From Actinomadura luzonensis (GTDB lineage: Bacteria; Actinomycetota; Actinomycetes; Streptosporangiales; Streptosporangiaceae): a stretch of DNA of 64,000 nucleotides. Positions 42,912-52,470 of this stretch are shown in pieces. Within the stretch, counting starts at the first letter, position 1, and each line of letters begins with the position of its first letter. Made by a program: the position numbers and the translations under genes. Location: contig NZ_JAKRKC020000001.1 in assembly GCF_022664455.2 (NCBI RefSeq), positions 1,426,001 through 1,490,000 of the forward strand, in the 5' to 3' direction. The notes beneath the pieces are model-generated. The model was not told the origin of the DNA and searched no databases. It worked only from the letters and a program-made list of their open reading frames with translations.

Positions 42912-44083
42912 ATGAAAGCGCTGGTCAAGGAGAGGGCCGAGCCCGGCCTGTGGCTGGTGGACGTGCCCGAGCCCGAGCTCGGGCCCGGCGAGGTGAAGAT
43001 CCGCGTGCTGCGCACCGGCATCTGCGGCACCGACCTCCACATCCGCAAGTACGACGACTGGGCGAGGCACACGCTGAAGCTGCCGCTCGTGGTCGGCCAC
43101 GAGTTCTGCGGCCACGTGGTGGAGGTCGCGCCCGGCGTCGAGGACGTCGCCGTCGGCGACCTCGTCAGCGGCGAGGGCCACCTGGTCTGCGGCAAGTGCC
43201 GCAACTGCATGGCCGGCCGCCGCCACCTGTGCCGCAACACCGTCGGGCTCGGCGTCAACCGCGACGGCGCGTTCGCCGAGTACCTCACCCTGCCGGCCGC
43301 CAACGTGTGGGTGCACCGCGTCCCCGTCGACCCCGACGTGGCGGCCATCTTCGACCCGTTCGGCAACGCCGTCCACACCGCGCTGTCCTTCCCCCTGGTC
43401 GGCGAGGACGTGCTGATCACCGGCGCCGGGCCGATCGGCCTGATGGCGGCGGCCGTCGCCACGCACGTCGGCGCGCGCAACGTGATGATCACCGACGTCA
43501 GCGACGAGCGCCTCGACCTGGCCGGCAAGCTCGGCGTCTCCCTCGCGCTCAACGTCTCCCGCTCCTCGATCGAGGAGGGCATGCGCCGGCTCCACATGCG
43601 GGAGGGCTTCGACGTCGGGCTGGAGATGTCCGGCAACCCGGCCGCGGTGCGCGACATGATCGCGCACATGACGCACGGCGGCAGGATCGCCATGCTCGGG
43701 CTGCCCGCCGAGGAGTTCGCGATCGACTGGGCCACGGTCGTCACGTCCATGATCACCATCAAGGGGGTCTACGGCAGGGAGATGTTCGAGACCTGGTACA
43801 ACATGTCCGTGCTGCTGGAGAAGGGCCTCGACCTCTCCCCCGTCATCACCGACCGCTACGACTACCGCGACTTCGACGCCGCCTTCGACACGGCGGCGAG
43901 CGGCCGTACGGGCAAGGTCATCCTGGATTGGAGCGGAGGAGCTCGGCCGGAGAGCGCGAGGAACGAGCCAACGGAGGCCGAAGCGGCCGCGACCATGGAC
44001 AGGAGCGGAGGAGCTCGGCCGGAGAGCGCGAGGAACGAGCCAACGGAGGCCGAAGCGGCCGCGACCATGGACAGGAGCGCTTG

Positions 44084-44084
<1 letters not shown>
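42912..44084 (+). CDS. tdh: L-threonine 3-dehydrogenase with duplicated C-terminal tail
   Basis: A 390-residue zinc alcohol dehydrogenase-family enzyme oxidising L-threonine to 2-amino-3-ketobutyrate with NAD. Catalytic zinc ligands are Cys38 and His63-Glu64 ([10 protein letters not shown]); the structural zinc cysteines are 93, 96, 99 and 107. The nucleotide fold shows [15 protein letters not shown] normal TDH would end near GKVILDW (about residue 340). Here 50 extra residues follow, two copies of a 24-residue unit beginning [13 protein letters not shown], encoded by a perfect 72-bp tandem duplication. The TGA overlaps the kbl ATG by one base, so kbl translation is coupled. Start ATG 42912 gives the expected MKALVKE. 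Confidence 0.95.
43931..44074. repeat. Perfect 72-bp tandem duplication at the 3' end of tdh
   Basis: Units 43931-44002 and 44003-44074 are identical and are followed by the first bases of a third (GAGCG). The period is a multiple of three, so the frame is kept and the protein gains 24 residues per copy. Each unit carries a GGAG tract; the partial third provides the AGGAG just before the kbl start. Confidence 0.95.
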
Positions 44085-45253
<1,169 letters not shown>

Positions 45254-45266
45254 GTATGCTCGCCTC

Positions 45267-46190
45267 GTGATAGACACGCGGCGGCTGCGCACGCTCCGTG
45301 CGGTGGCCGACCACGGCACGGTCACCGCCGCGGCGGCGGCGCTGCACCTCACCCCGTCCGCGGTGTCGCAGCAGCTCGGCGCGCTGGAGCACGAGGTGGG
45401 GCACCGGCTGTTCACCCGCGACGGGCGCGGGGTGCACCTCACGGCCGTCGGCAAGATCATGCTCGGGCACGCCAACGAGGTGCTGGCCCAGCTCGAACGG
45501 GCGCGGGCGGACGTGGCGGCGTACACGGCGGGCGAGGCCGGCGAGGTGACCGTGGCCTGCTTCGCCACGGCCATCAGCGCCGTGCTGTCCCCTGCGATCA
45601 GCGCGCTGCGCGCGAGCGCGCCCGGCATCCAGGTGCGGGTGCTCGACGCCGAGGGCGACCACGGGCTCGCCATGCTGCTGGACGCGGAGGCGGACCTCGC
45701 CGTCGCGGTCGAGTACCGGGGCGCGCCGGACGCCGCCGACCGCCGCCTGTCGCGGCTGCCGCTGTACGCCGAGCCGTTCGACCTGGTGCTGCCGCGCGAC
45801 CACCCGCTGGCGGGCTCGGCCACGCTCGGGTCGTTGTCCGGCGAGCGGTGGATCGGCCCCTACCCGGGCAACCCGGTGCACGACGTGATCACGTTCGCCT
45901 GCCAGCAGGCGGGTTTCACGCCCGACTTCGCGCACTGCTCCGACGACTTCCGCGCCGTGGTCGCGCTGGTCGGGGCCGGGGCCGGGGTGGCGCTGGTGCC
46001 CCGGCTGGCGCTGCGGGACATGGCGCCGGCCGGCGTGGTGGTGCGCCGCACCCCGGGGGCGGCCGAGCGCCGGGTCTTCGCCGCCGTGCGCCGGGGGGCC
46101 GACTCGCATCCCGTCGTGCGGCCGCTGCTGACGGCGTTGCGGGCGGTGGCGTCGTCGCTCGGCGGCGAGAGCACGCCTGAAACACCCTGA
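45267..46190 (+). CDS. LysR-family transcriptional regulator
   Basis: A 307-residue LysR protein. The N-terminal winged helix (LRAVADHGTVTAAAAALHLT, SAVSQQLGALEHEVG) is followed by the two-lobed effector domain (EVTVACFATAISAVLSP; PLYAEPFDLVLPRDHPLAG; GAGAGVALVPRLAL). It begins at GTG 45267, 13 bp after kbl in the same direction, so it may be part of or regulate the tdh-kbl unit. LysR regulators usually lie divergent to their targets, so this linkage is uncertain. Confidence 0.92.
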   Translation: MIDTRRLRTLRAVADHGTVTAAAAALHLTPSAVSQQLGALEHEVGHRLFTRDGRGVHLTAVGKIMLGHANEVLAQLERARADVAAYTAGEAGEVTVACFATAISAVLSPAISALRASAPGIQVRVLDAEGDHGLAMLLDAEADLAVAVEYRGAPDAADRRLSRLPLYAEPFDLVLPRDHPLAGSATLGSLSGERWIGPYPGNPVHDVITFACQQAGFTPDFAHCSDDFRAVVALVGAGAGVALVPRLALRDMAPAGVVVRRTPGAAERRVFAAVRRGADSHPVVRPLLTALRAVASSLGGESTPETP

Positions 46191-46213
46191 CTTATCCGGA
46201 CATCTCCTCATAC

Positions 46214-46813
46214 GTGTTCGCCGATCCGAACGGGCCGCCTGAGCCCGAACGACGTTTCGAGGAGATGTACATGACGTACTATCCCGCGGTCGCCAGCTAC
46301 GTGCGACGGCGCGCCGGGTCGCCGGACGACATCGCGGACGTCATCGCCGAGACCTTCACCACGGCCTGGCGCCGCCTCAGCGCGGTCCCCCAGGGCGAGG
46401 AGGCCCGGCTCTGGCTCTACGCCGTCGCCCGGCGCGTCCTCGCCAACCACTTCCGCGCCGAGGAGCGCCGCACCGCGCTCGCCGCCCGCCTGCGCGAGGA
46501 GGCCGCCACCTGGACCGCGCCGGCGACCCCCGGCGGCGCGGCCGGCGACACGACCCGTGACACCGCCCACCGTGACACCGCCCACCGGGCCTTCCTGCGG
46601 CTCTCCGAAGACGACCGGGAGCTGCTCTCGCTGGTCGCCTGGGAAGGGCTGAGCGGCCCGGAGATCGCGAAGGTGCTCGGCTGCTCGCGCGGCGCCGCCC
46701 GGCTGCGCCTGCACCGCGCCCGCAAGCGGCTGGCCAGGGAACTGGCCGGCCTCGACCCCGACCTCGACGGTTACGGCTCCCGCGCCGTCTCGCTCGCGAA
46801 AGGACAGTCATGA
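46214..46813 (+). CDS. ECF-type RNA polymerase sigma factor
   Basis: A 199-residue ECF sigma factor. Region 2 is MTYYPAVASYVRRRAGSPDDIADVIAETFTTAW and region 4 is LSLVAWEGLSGPEIAKVLGCSRGAARLRLHRARKRL (described by landmarks at residues 19-52 and 137-173). The linker between them contains a short repeat of DTAHR. The start is GTG 46214. It overlaps the next gene by 4 bp, which encodes a single-pass membrane protein, as in many sigma/anti-sigma pairs. Confidence 0.9.
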   Translation: MFADPNGPPEPERRFEEMYMTYYPAVASYVRRRAGSPDDIADVIAETFTTAWRRLSAVPQGEEARLWLYAVARRVLANHFRAEERRTALAARLREEAATWTAPATPGGAAGDTTRDTAHRDTAHRAFLRLSEDDRELLSLVAWEGLSGPEIAKVLGCSRGAARLRLHRARKRLARELAGLDPDLDGYGSRAVSLAKGQS

Positions 46814-47676
46814 CGCAGGACGTCGAGCGCGTCGTCGCCCGTCTCGCCGCCCCTCCGGTCACCGGTGTCAGCGCGGGCGCGCGCGAGCTGATGCACGAGA
46901 TCATGGCGGGCCCCCCCGAGCCCGTCCGGCCGCGCCCGCGCCGGCGCCTGCCGCTGCGGCTGGCCGTCCCGGCCGGCGCGCTGCTGGCCGCCGGCGCCGT
47001 CGCGGCGACCTGGCTGCTGCCCGCCGCCCCCGCCGCCGCCCTCGACATCAAGGAGGAGAACGGCTACTACGTCATCCAGATCAAGGACCTCTACGCCAAC
47101 CCCAAGCTGTACGAGCAGCAGCTCCGGGCCCTCGGGCTCAAGGTCACCCTGCGGGTCGTCCCCGCCACCGCCGCCTACGAGCGCCTGGTCTTCCCCACCT
47201 CTCCAGATCATGAGTACCTCGACGAGATCAAGGGCATCTACCCGCCGGGACCGTGCGGACGGCTGGACGGCTGCCCCGTCGGCGTCAAGATCCCCACGAC
47301 CTTCGCCGGGGTCGCCGACATCGCGGTGAGCAGGAAGGCACGGCCGGGCGAGAAGTACCAGAACGTCACCGAGTTCAACGCCAAGGGCGAGCCGCTGCAC
47401 TGCGTCCCCTACCTGGACAGGAGCGTCGCCGAGGTGCGGGCGCTGCTGGCCGGGCGCGGGGTGCGGGTCAGCGAGTACTCCGTGGCCGAGCTCGCCCGCA
47501 ACGACGACGGCAGCGACCTGCGGGCCTCCGTGCCGGACGACTGGCACGTCCAGGGCGGGTTCCTCACCGAGCCGGGCGTGGCCACCCTGTCGGTGTCCGA
47601 GACGCCGATGGACCGCGCGGACCTCGACCGTTACGTGGCGAAGTACCGCAAAGCGTACGGCTGCTCGCCTGCCTGA
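46810..47676 (+). CDS. Single-pass membrane protein coupled to the ECF sigma factor
   Basis: A 288-residue protein with a cytoplasmic N-terminus of about 50 residues, a basic stop (RPRPRRRLPLR), one membrane helix near 51-75 (LAVPAGALLAAGAVAATWLL) and a 210-residue exported domain. The exported part contains two cysteine pairs (CGRLDGC; C198 region and a C-terminal CSPA). The cytoplasmic segment lacks the HxxxCxxC zinc anti-sigma motif, so it would be an atypical anti-sigma factor or a sigma-linked sensor. The organisation resembles actinobacterial sigma-linked CU044_5270-type proteins. Its role as anti-sigma factor is inferred only from the 4-bp overlap. Confidence 0.8.
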   Translation: MTQDVERVVARLAAPPVTGVSAGARELMHEIMAGPPEPVRPRPRRRLPLRLAVPAGALLAAGAVAATWLLPAAPAAALDIKEENGYYVIQIKDLYANPKLYEQQLRALGLKVTLRVVPATAAYERLVFPTSPDHEYLDEIKGIYPPGPCGRLDGCPVGVKIPTTFAGVADIAVSRKARPGEKYQNVTEFNAKGEPLHCVPYLDRSVAEVRALLAGRGVRVSEYSVAELARNDDGSDLRASVPDDWHVQGGFLTEPGVATLSVSETPMDRADLDRYVAKYRKAYGCSPA

Positions 47677-47731
47677 CCGCCGCGTCTCCTATTGTTGATC
47701 ATCGCATCAGCGACAAAGGAGGCATTTCCGC

Positions 47732-48139
47732 GTGAGCAACGTCAAACGAGGCGTCACCCTCTCCCTCGCCCTGGCCGCCACCCTGGCGACCTCGGCCACC
47801 CTGAGCGGCCCGGCCATGGCCGCGTCCTCGCCGATCGAGGCCTGCGGCGGCGGCAGCTACCACGTCATCGACAGCCACGCCTTCGGCTCCAGCGCGGTGA
47901 CGTACCTGCTCTACAACGGCTCCACCAACTGCGTGGTGACGTGGAAGACGGGCGCGGCGGGCAACACCACGTACGTGCGGGCGGTGCTCTGGGCGTACGG
48001 CTCGCCGGGCGTCGTGGACGCGGACAACTACCGCTACTACGCCGGCCCGGTCAAGGCGAAGGCGCCCGGCACGTGCGTCAAGTGGGGCGGCACCTACGGC
48101 AGCACGTGGTGGGAGAGCGACTGGGAGCACTGCGACTGA
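47732..48139 (+). CDS. Spore-associated-protein-like secreted protein
   Basis: A 135-residue secreted protein with a signal peptide ending PAMAA (residues 1-31). The mature part has four cysteines (EACGGG, STNCVV, PGTCVKWGG, EHCD), presumably two disulfides. The spacing and the YAGPVK and CVKWGGTYG blocks resemble the spore-associated protein SapA of Streptomyces. The GTG at 47732 has AAAGGAGG upstream. SapA homologues coat spores, but their biochemical role is not known to me. It converges on the GTPase genes with a 10-bp gap. Confidence 0.82.
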   Translation: MSNVKRGVTLSLALAATLATSATLSGPAMAASSPIEACGGGSYHVIDSHAFGSSAVTYLLYNGSTNCVVTWKTGAAGNTTYVRAVLWAYGSPGVVDADNYRYYAGPVKAKAPGTCVKWGGTYGSTWWESDWEHCD

Positions 48140-48149
48140 CCGGCCGTCC

Positions 48150-49922
48150 TCACCCGTCGGCGCGGGCCAGGCTCAGCGCCTCGGTGAAGCGGCGGTGCCG
48201 GTCCAGCTCCTCCCGTACGGGCTCCAGGACGAGCTCGCCGCTCACCTCGGCGATGGCCGCCCGCAGCGCCTTCCCCGTACGGCGGGCGCGGCGCCGGCCG
48301 CCGAGCCAGGCCAGCAGCCGGGACAGCAGCGCGAGCAGCACCCCCGCCACGGCCCCGCCGACCAGCAGCACCGTGGGCCACGGCACCGGGCCCGCGGTGG
48401 GGAGCGGCGGCTGGGGCAGGCGCAGGTAGTCCATGCCGAACAACGCGCCCAGCCACAGGGCGCCCGCCAGCAGGGTCGCGAACGCCAGCCACTGCAGCGC
48501 GTTCACGGCGCCCCACCAGCGGGGGCGGCGGGTCGCGTCCAGGGAGGTGGTGGCGACCGCGCGGTCCACGGCGTCGGTCAGCTCGGCGGCGTGGGAGCGG
48601 GCCGCCTGCCGGACGGCCTGTCCCCACGGGGCGGGCAAGCCGTTCGCGGCGGACTCGCCGACGTCCCTGATCGCGGTCTCGACCTGCGCCTGCTGCACGG
48701 CGGACGCGGCCGGCACGGACGTCCGGCCGACGACCTCGCCGCGCCCGGCGGCCTCCAGCTCCGGACGCCCGCGCCGCCCGGCCGTCACGGCGGCGCCGAG
48801 GCGGAGGCGGCGCAGCGGGTCGGGGCGGAAGCGGCGCACCCAGCGGGTGACCGGCCAGCCGGTCGCCACGACCGCGCGGTGCCGGTGCCCCTTGGCGACG
48901 GCCTCCACGACCAGGGGCACGCCGGCCGCCCGCGCGAGCGCCGCCGTGAGCCCCTGCCCCACCCCCTTCGGCAGGGCCACGGGTCCGGCCTGGCCGTTCG
49001 AGGAGGACGCGACCGGTTCGGCACGGCCGATCGAGGAGGACGCGGCGGGTTCGGGACGGCCGTTCGAGGAGGACGCGGCGGGCTCGGGACGGCCGTTCGA
49101 GGAGGACGCGACGGGCTCGGCGCGGCCGTCCAGGCGGGTGGCGGCCGCGGTGACGTCGGCGGCCAGCCGGGCCGACCAGGACCTGCGGGCCGCGACCCGC
49201 TCGCCCAGCAGCCCCCGCAGCTCCGGCAGCCCCGCCCCGGTGCGGGCCGAGACCGGCAGGACCGGGACGCCGGCGAGCCCGTCCTGCTCCAGCAGCCGCC
49301 GCAGGTCGCGCACGCAGCGCTCGGCGGCCGCCGGCGGCAGGCGGTCGACCTGGTTGAGCACCACGAGCATCACGTCGCGGTGCCCGGCCAGCGGGCGCAG
49401 GTAGCGCTCGTGGAGCGCGGCGTCGGCGTACTTCTGCGGGTCCACCACCCACACCAGCAGGTCGACCAGCTCGACGAGCCGGTCGACCTCCAGGCGGTGG
49501 GAGAGCCGGATGGAGTCGTGGTCGGGCAGGTCCAGCAGGACGAGCCCGCCGAGCTCCTGGTCGGGGGCGGCCGAGTGGCGCTGCGGCACCTCCAGCCAGT
49601 CGAGCAGCGGTCCCGCGCCGTCGCCGTCCCACAGCGCGGCCTGCGCGGTCGAGGTGGTGGGCCTGGTGACGCCGACGGTCGCGAGGTCGTGCCCGGCCAG
49701 CGCGTTGTAGAGGGACGACTTGCCGCTGCCGGTGGCCCCGGCCAGGGCGGCGACGGTGTGGTCGAGGGACAGGCCGCTGCGCGCCCCGGCCCGCTCGGCC
49801 ACCGCGCGCGCCTCGGCCACCGGCTCCTCCGGCAGGCGTCCCTCGCCCAGCGTGGCCGCCTCCAGCAGCGCGGTCACCCGGGTGTCGAGGGACGGGCCCT
49901 CCTTGCGGCGCAGCAGCTTCAC
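48150..49922 (-). CDS. Dynamin-like/Era-like membrane GTPase, DynB-like
   Basis: A 590-residue GTPase. G1 is GATGSGKSS (62-70), G3 is DLPDHDS and G4 is NQVD. Four repeats of an 11-residue unit (GRPEPAASSSN) lie near residues 265-308. Two C-terminal transmembrane helices (LQWLAFATLLAGALWLGALF and TVLLVGGAVAGVLLALLS) form a membrane hairpin. It overlaps the preceding GTPase gene by 4 bp. This pair of a soluble-type and a double-helix GTPase matches the actinomycete dynamin-like proteins that stabilise division rings during sporulation (DynA/DynB in Streptomyces). Assignment by architecture only. Confidence 0.82.
   Translation of the reverse strand: MKLLRRKEGPSLDTRVTALLEAATLGEGRLPEEPVAEARAVAERAGARSGLSLDHTVAALAGATGSGKSSLYNALAGHDLATVGVTRPTTSTAQAALWDGDGAGPLLDWLEVPQRHSAAPDQELGGLVLLDLPDHDSIRLSHRLEVDRLVELVDLLVWVVDPQKYADAALHERYLRPLAGHRDVMLVVLNQVDRLPPAAAERCVRDLRRLLEQDGLAGVPVLPVSARTGAGLPELRGLLGERVAARRSWSARLAADVTAAATRLDGRAEPVASSSNGRPEPAASSSNGRPEPAASSSIGRAEPVASSSNGQAGPVALPKGVGQGLTAALARAAGVPLVVEAVAKGHRHRAVVATGWPVTRWVRRFRPDPLRRLRLGAAVTAGRRGRPELEAAGRGEVVGRTSVPAASAVQQAQVETAIRDVGESAANGLPAPWGQAVRQAARSHAAELTDAVDRAVATTSLDATRRPRWWGAVNALQWLAFATLLAGALWLGALFGMDYLRLPQPPLPTAGPVPWPTVLLVGGAVAGVLLALLSRLLAWLGGRRRARRTGKALRAAIAEVSGELVLEPVREELDRHRRFTEALSLARADG
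48998..49129. repeat. Four 33-bp in-frame tandem repeats in the GTPase gene
   Basis: Units start at 48998, 49031, 49064 and 49097, each encoding an 11-residue Glu/Ser/Ala/Pro unit on the minus strand. Sequence differences among units are few, so the expansion appears recent. They fall between the GTPase domain and the C-terminal membrane part. Confidence 0.88.
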
Positions 49923-51694
49923 CGGCCCTCCCCTTCGGGCCGCCGGGCGACCGGCAGCTCCATCGTGGTGGCGGCGGGCGGGTCAGGCGGGGCGGCGGCG
50001 GGCAGGTCGTGGCGGTGGGCGCGGATGCCGGCGAGGGCCGTGTTCAGCTGCTCGGCGGTGCCCTTCGGCGGCTCGGCGGACTCCAGCAACGCCGTGAAGC
50101 GGGCGGCCTCCTCGGCCAGCAGGGCGCGGACGCGTTCGCGCAGGTCCTCGCGGGCCGTGACGGTCAGCGTACGGACCGCCTGGTCGCCGAAGACGGCCTC
50201 CAGCAGCTTCTGCGACAGCACGCTCGTGCCGCCCGCGATGCCCACCTCGATGCCGGTCAGGCCGCCGGTGGAGGCGAAGACGGCCAGCATGAGCAGCAGC
50301 CCGGCCCCGTTCACCCCGAACGACGCCACCCGGGCGGCGGTGCGCCGCTCCGCGCCCTCGGCCCGCACCAGGTCCAGCACGAACTCCTGCCAGCCCCGCA
50401 CCGCCGCCTCGGCCCGCTTGCCGAGGTCGGGCGAGGCCCGGCCGAGCCGCGCGGACTCGACGGCGCCGAGCCGGTCGAGCAGCCCGGCGCCGCCGGGGGC
50501 GGCGGACCAGCCCTCCAGCGCCCGCTCCGCGGACCCGTCGGCGGCGCCTCTGATCAGCGCCTCGACGCCGCTCTCCAGGGCCTCCTTGAGCTGCGTCTCC
50601 GGCACCCGCCCGGTGAAGAAGCCGACGATCCGGTCGCGCAGCCAGCCGACCCGGCTCTCCAGGGACCGCATGAGGTCGCCGGTGCCGATGAAGTCCTGCC
50701 AGCGGGCCAGCACCTCGCCGCGCAGCAGCGAGCCGTCGCGCATGCCCTCGTCGAAGTCGGCGAGGCCGCCCGCGTAGGCGCTCGTCACGATGGAGCGCAG
50801 CCCGTCGAAGCCCGCCTGCTGCCGGGCGACGGCGGCGGCCAGGGCGGGCACCCGGGTCTCCAGGCTGTCGAGCGCGCCGGAGAGCGTCTGGCGCACCACG
50901 CGGGCGCGTTCGGCGGCGTCCTCGGCGAGCCCGCCGAGCCAGGCCGCGATGGGCCGGACGGACTCCTCGGGCAGCCGCGCCTTCTCGCTGGGCAGGGCCG
51001 CCTCGGGGACGGTGAACAGCCGCGTGCCGTCGAGCCCGTTCTCCTCCAGCAGCCGGGCCAGGTCGCGGGCGACCGGCTCGACGGCCTCGGGCGGCACCCG
51101 GTCCAGGACGACGGCCAGCGCCGTGCTGCGCTCGCGGGCCGAGCGGAGGAAGCTCCACGGCACCTCGTCGGCGTACCGGGCGGCCGTGGTGACGAACAGC
51201 CACAGGTCGGCGGCGGCGAGCAGTTGCGCGGCCAGCTCGCGGTTGGCGGTGACGACGGAGTCGATGTCGGGCGCGTCCAGCAGCGCCAGCCCGGCCCCGA
51301 CCGCCTCGCTCGGCACCACCCGCAGCGCGCCCGGCCCCTCCCCGGTGGCCCGCGACAGGCCGGGCAGCACGTTCTGCCCCATGAACCACGACCGGTCGGC
51401 CGGGTTGACGACCAGCGTGGGCGTCAGCGTGGTGGGCCGCAGCACGCCGGGCTCGGCCACGTCGGTGCCGACCAGCGAGTTGACCAGCGTGGACTTGCCC
51501 GCCCCGGTGGAGCCGCCGACGACGGCCAGCAGCGGCGCGTCCAGCGCCCTGAGGCGGGGCAGCAGGTAGTCGTCGAGCTGCCCGGTCAGCTCGCGCAGGG
51601 CGCGCCGATCCGCCGCCGCCTCGCCGATCGCCAGCGGGAACAGCTCCCGGTCCAGCGGCCGGCGCAACGCCTCCAACGCGCCCAGCAGGTCCAT
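49919..51694 (-). CDS. Dynamin-like GTPase, DynA-like
   Basis: A 591-residue GTPase with G1 GGSTGAGKST (60-69), the switch region TTLTPTLVV, G3 DAPDIDS and a modified G4 at VVLDRVPPE. The last 250 residues are helical, with one hydrophobic hairpin-like stretch (NGAGLLLMLAVFASTGGL followed by EVGIAGGTSVLSQKLLE). The ATG at 51694 (MDLLGALEAL) is chosen over a GTG 18 bp upstream. It is the first gene of the pair with the DynB-like GTPase. Such pairs are conserved next to sporulation and division genes in filamentous actinomycetes. Confidence 0.82.
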   Translation of the reverse strand: MDLLGALEALRRPLDRELFPLAIGEAAADRRALRELTGQLDDYLLPRLRALDAPLLAVVGGSTGAGKSTLVNSLVGTDVAEPGVLRPTTLTPTLVVNPADRSWFMGQNVLPGLSRATGEGPGALRVVPSEAVGAGLALLDAPDIDSVVTANRELAAQLLAAADLWLFVTTAARYADEVPWSFLRSARERSTALAVVLDRVPPEAVEPVARDLARLLEENGLDGTRLFTVPEAALPSEKARLPEESVRPIAAWLGGLAEDAAERARVVRQTLSGALDSLETRVPALAAAVARQQAGFDGLRSIVTSAYAGGLADFDEGMRDGSLLRGEVLARWQDFIGTGDLMRSLESRVGWLRDRIVGFFTGRVPETQLKEALESGVEALIRGAADGSAERALEGWSAAPGGAGLLDRLGAVESARLGRASPDLGKRAEAAVRGWQEFVLDLVRAEGAERRTAARVASFGVNGAGLLLMLAVFASTGGLTGIEVGIAGGTSVLSQKLLEAVFGDQAVRTLTVTAREDLRERVRALLAEEAARFTALLESAEPPKGTAEQLNTALAGIRAHRHDLPAAAPPDPPAATTMELPVARRPEGEGR

Positions 51695-51745
51695 ACGCCT
51701 CACGCTACCCACGAAGGGCCGGGTTCAGCGGCCGGGCGCTGGATC

Positions 51746-52429
51746 TCAGCCGGACGCGGGCGGCTCCCGCAGCACGTAGCCGACGCTCCTCAGGGTGTGG
51801 ATGAGCCGGGGCTCCACGTCGTCGACCTTGCGCCGCAGGTAGGACACGTACGACTCGACCACCCCGGCGTCCCCGCCGAAGTCGTAGTTCCAGACGTGGT
51901 CGAGGATCTGCGCCTTCGACAGCACCCGCCCGGCGTTGACCATGAAGTAGTGCAGCAGCTTGTACTCGGTCGGCGACAGCCGGACCTGCCGGCCGGCCCG
52001 CCACACCTCGCGGGAGTCCTCGTCCAGCTCCAGGTCGGCGACCTTGAGGCGGCTGGCGGGCGCGCCCTCGGTGCGGGTGCGCCGCAGCACCGCGCGGATG
52101 CGGGCCTGGACCTCCTCCAGGCTGAACGGCTTGGTCACGTAGTCGTCGCCCACCCGCAGCCCCGCGATCTTGTCCTCGGTGGCGTCGCGGGCGGTGAGGA
52201 AGAGCACGGGGGCGTCGATGCGCCGCGCCACCTCCAGGCCGTCCAGGTCGGGCAGCATCACGTCGAGCACCACGAGGTCGGGCGAGGCGCGCTCGGCCAC
52301 CTCGACGGCTTCCTGCCCGTCGGCGGCGGTCAGCACCTCGAACCCGGAGAAGCGCAGGCTGGCGGAGAGCAGATCTCTGATGCTGGGCTCGTCGTCCACC
52401 ACCATGATCAGCGCCTCGGGTTTCGTCAC
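51746..52429 (-). CDS. OmpR/PhoB-family response regulator with shortened receiver
   Basis: A 227-residue response regulator with an N-terminal receiver (VVDDEPSIRDLL, phospho-acceptor Asp56 in VVLDVMLPDLDG) and a C-terminal winged helix (KLLHYFMVNAGRVLSKAQIL). Compared with the paralogue at 53883-54575, the receiver lacks five residues between alpha-3 and beta-4 (ARRI then DAPVLFL) and one glycine in the conserved GGDDYVTKP. The GTG start at 52429 lies just after a purine-rich stretch; this gene is 41 bp after the kinase stop. The deletions could alter phosphorylation or dimerisation. Confidence 0.9.
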   Translation of the reverse strand: MTKPEALIMVVDDEPSIRDLLSASLRFSGFEVLTAADGQEAVEVAERASPDLVVLDVMLPDLDGLEVARRIDAPVLFLTARDATEDKIAGLRVGDDYVTKPFSLEEVQARIRAVLRRTRTEGAPASRLKVADLELDEDSREVWRAGRQVRLSPTEYKLLHYFMVNAGRVLSKAQILDHVWNYDFGGDAGVVESYVSYLRRKVDDVEPRLIHTLRSVGYVLREPPASG

Positions 52430-52470
52430 CCACTTAGAGTGACAAAACGACCTTAGGGTTAGCTGAAGGG

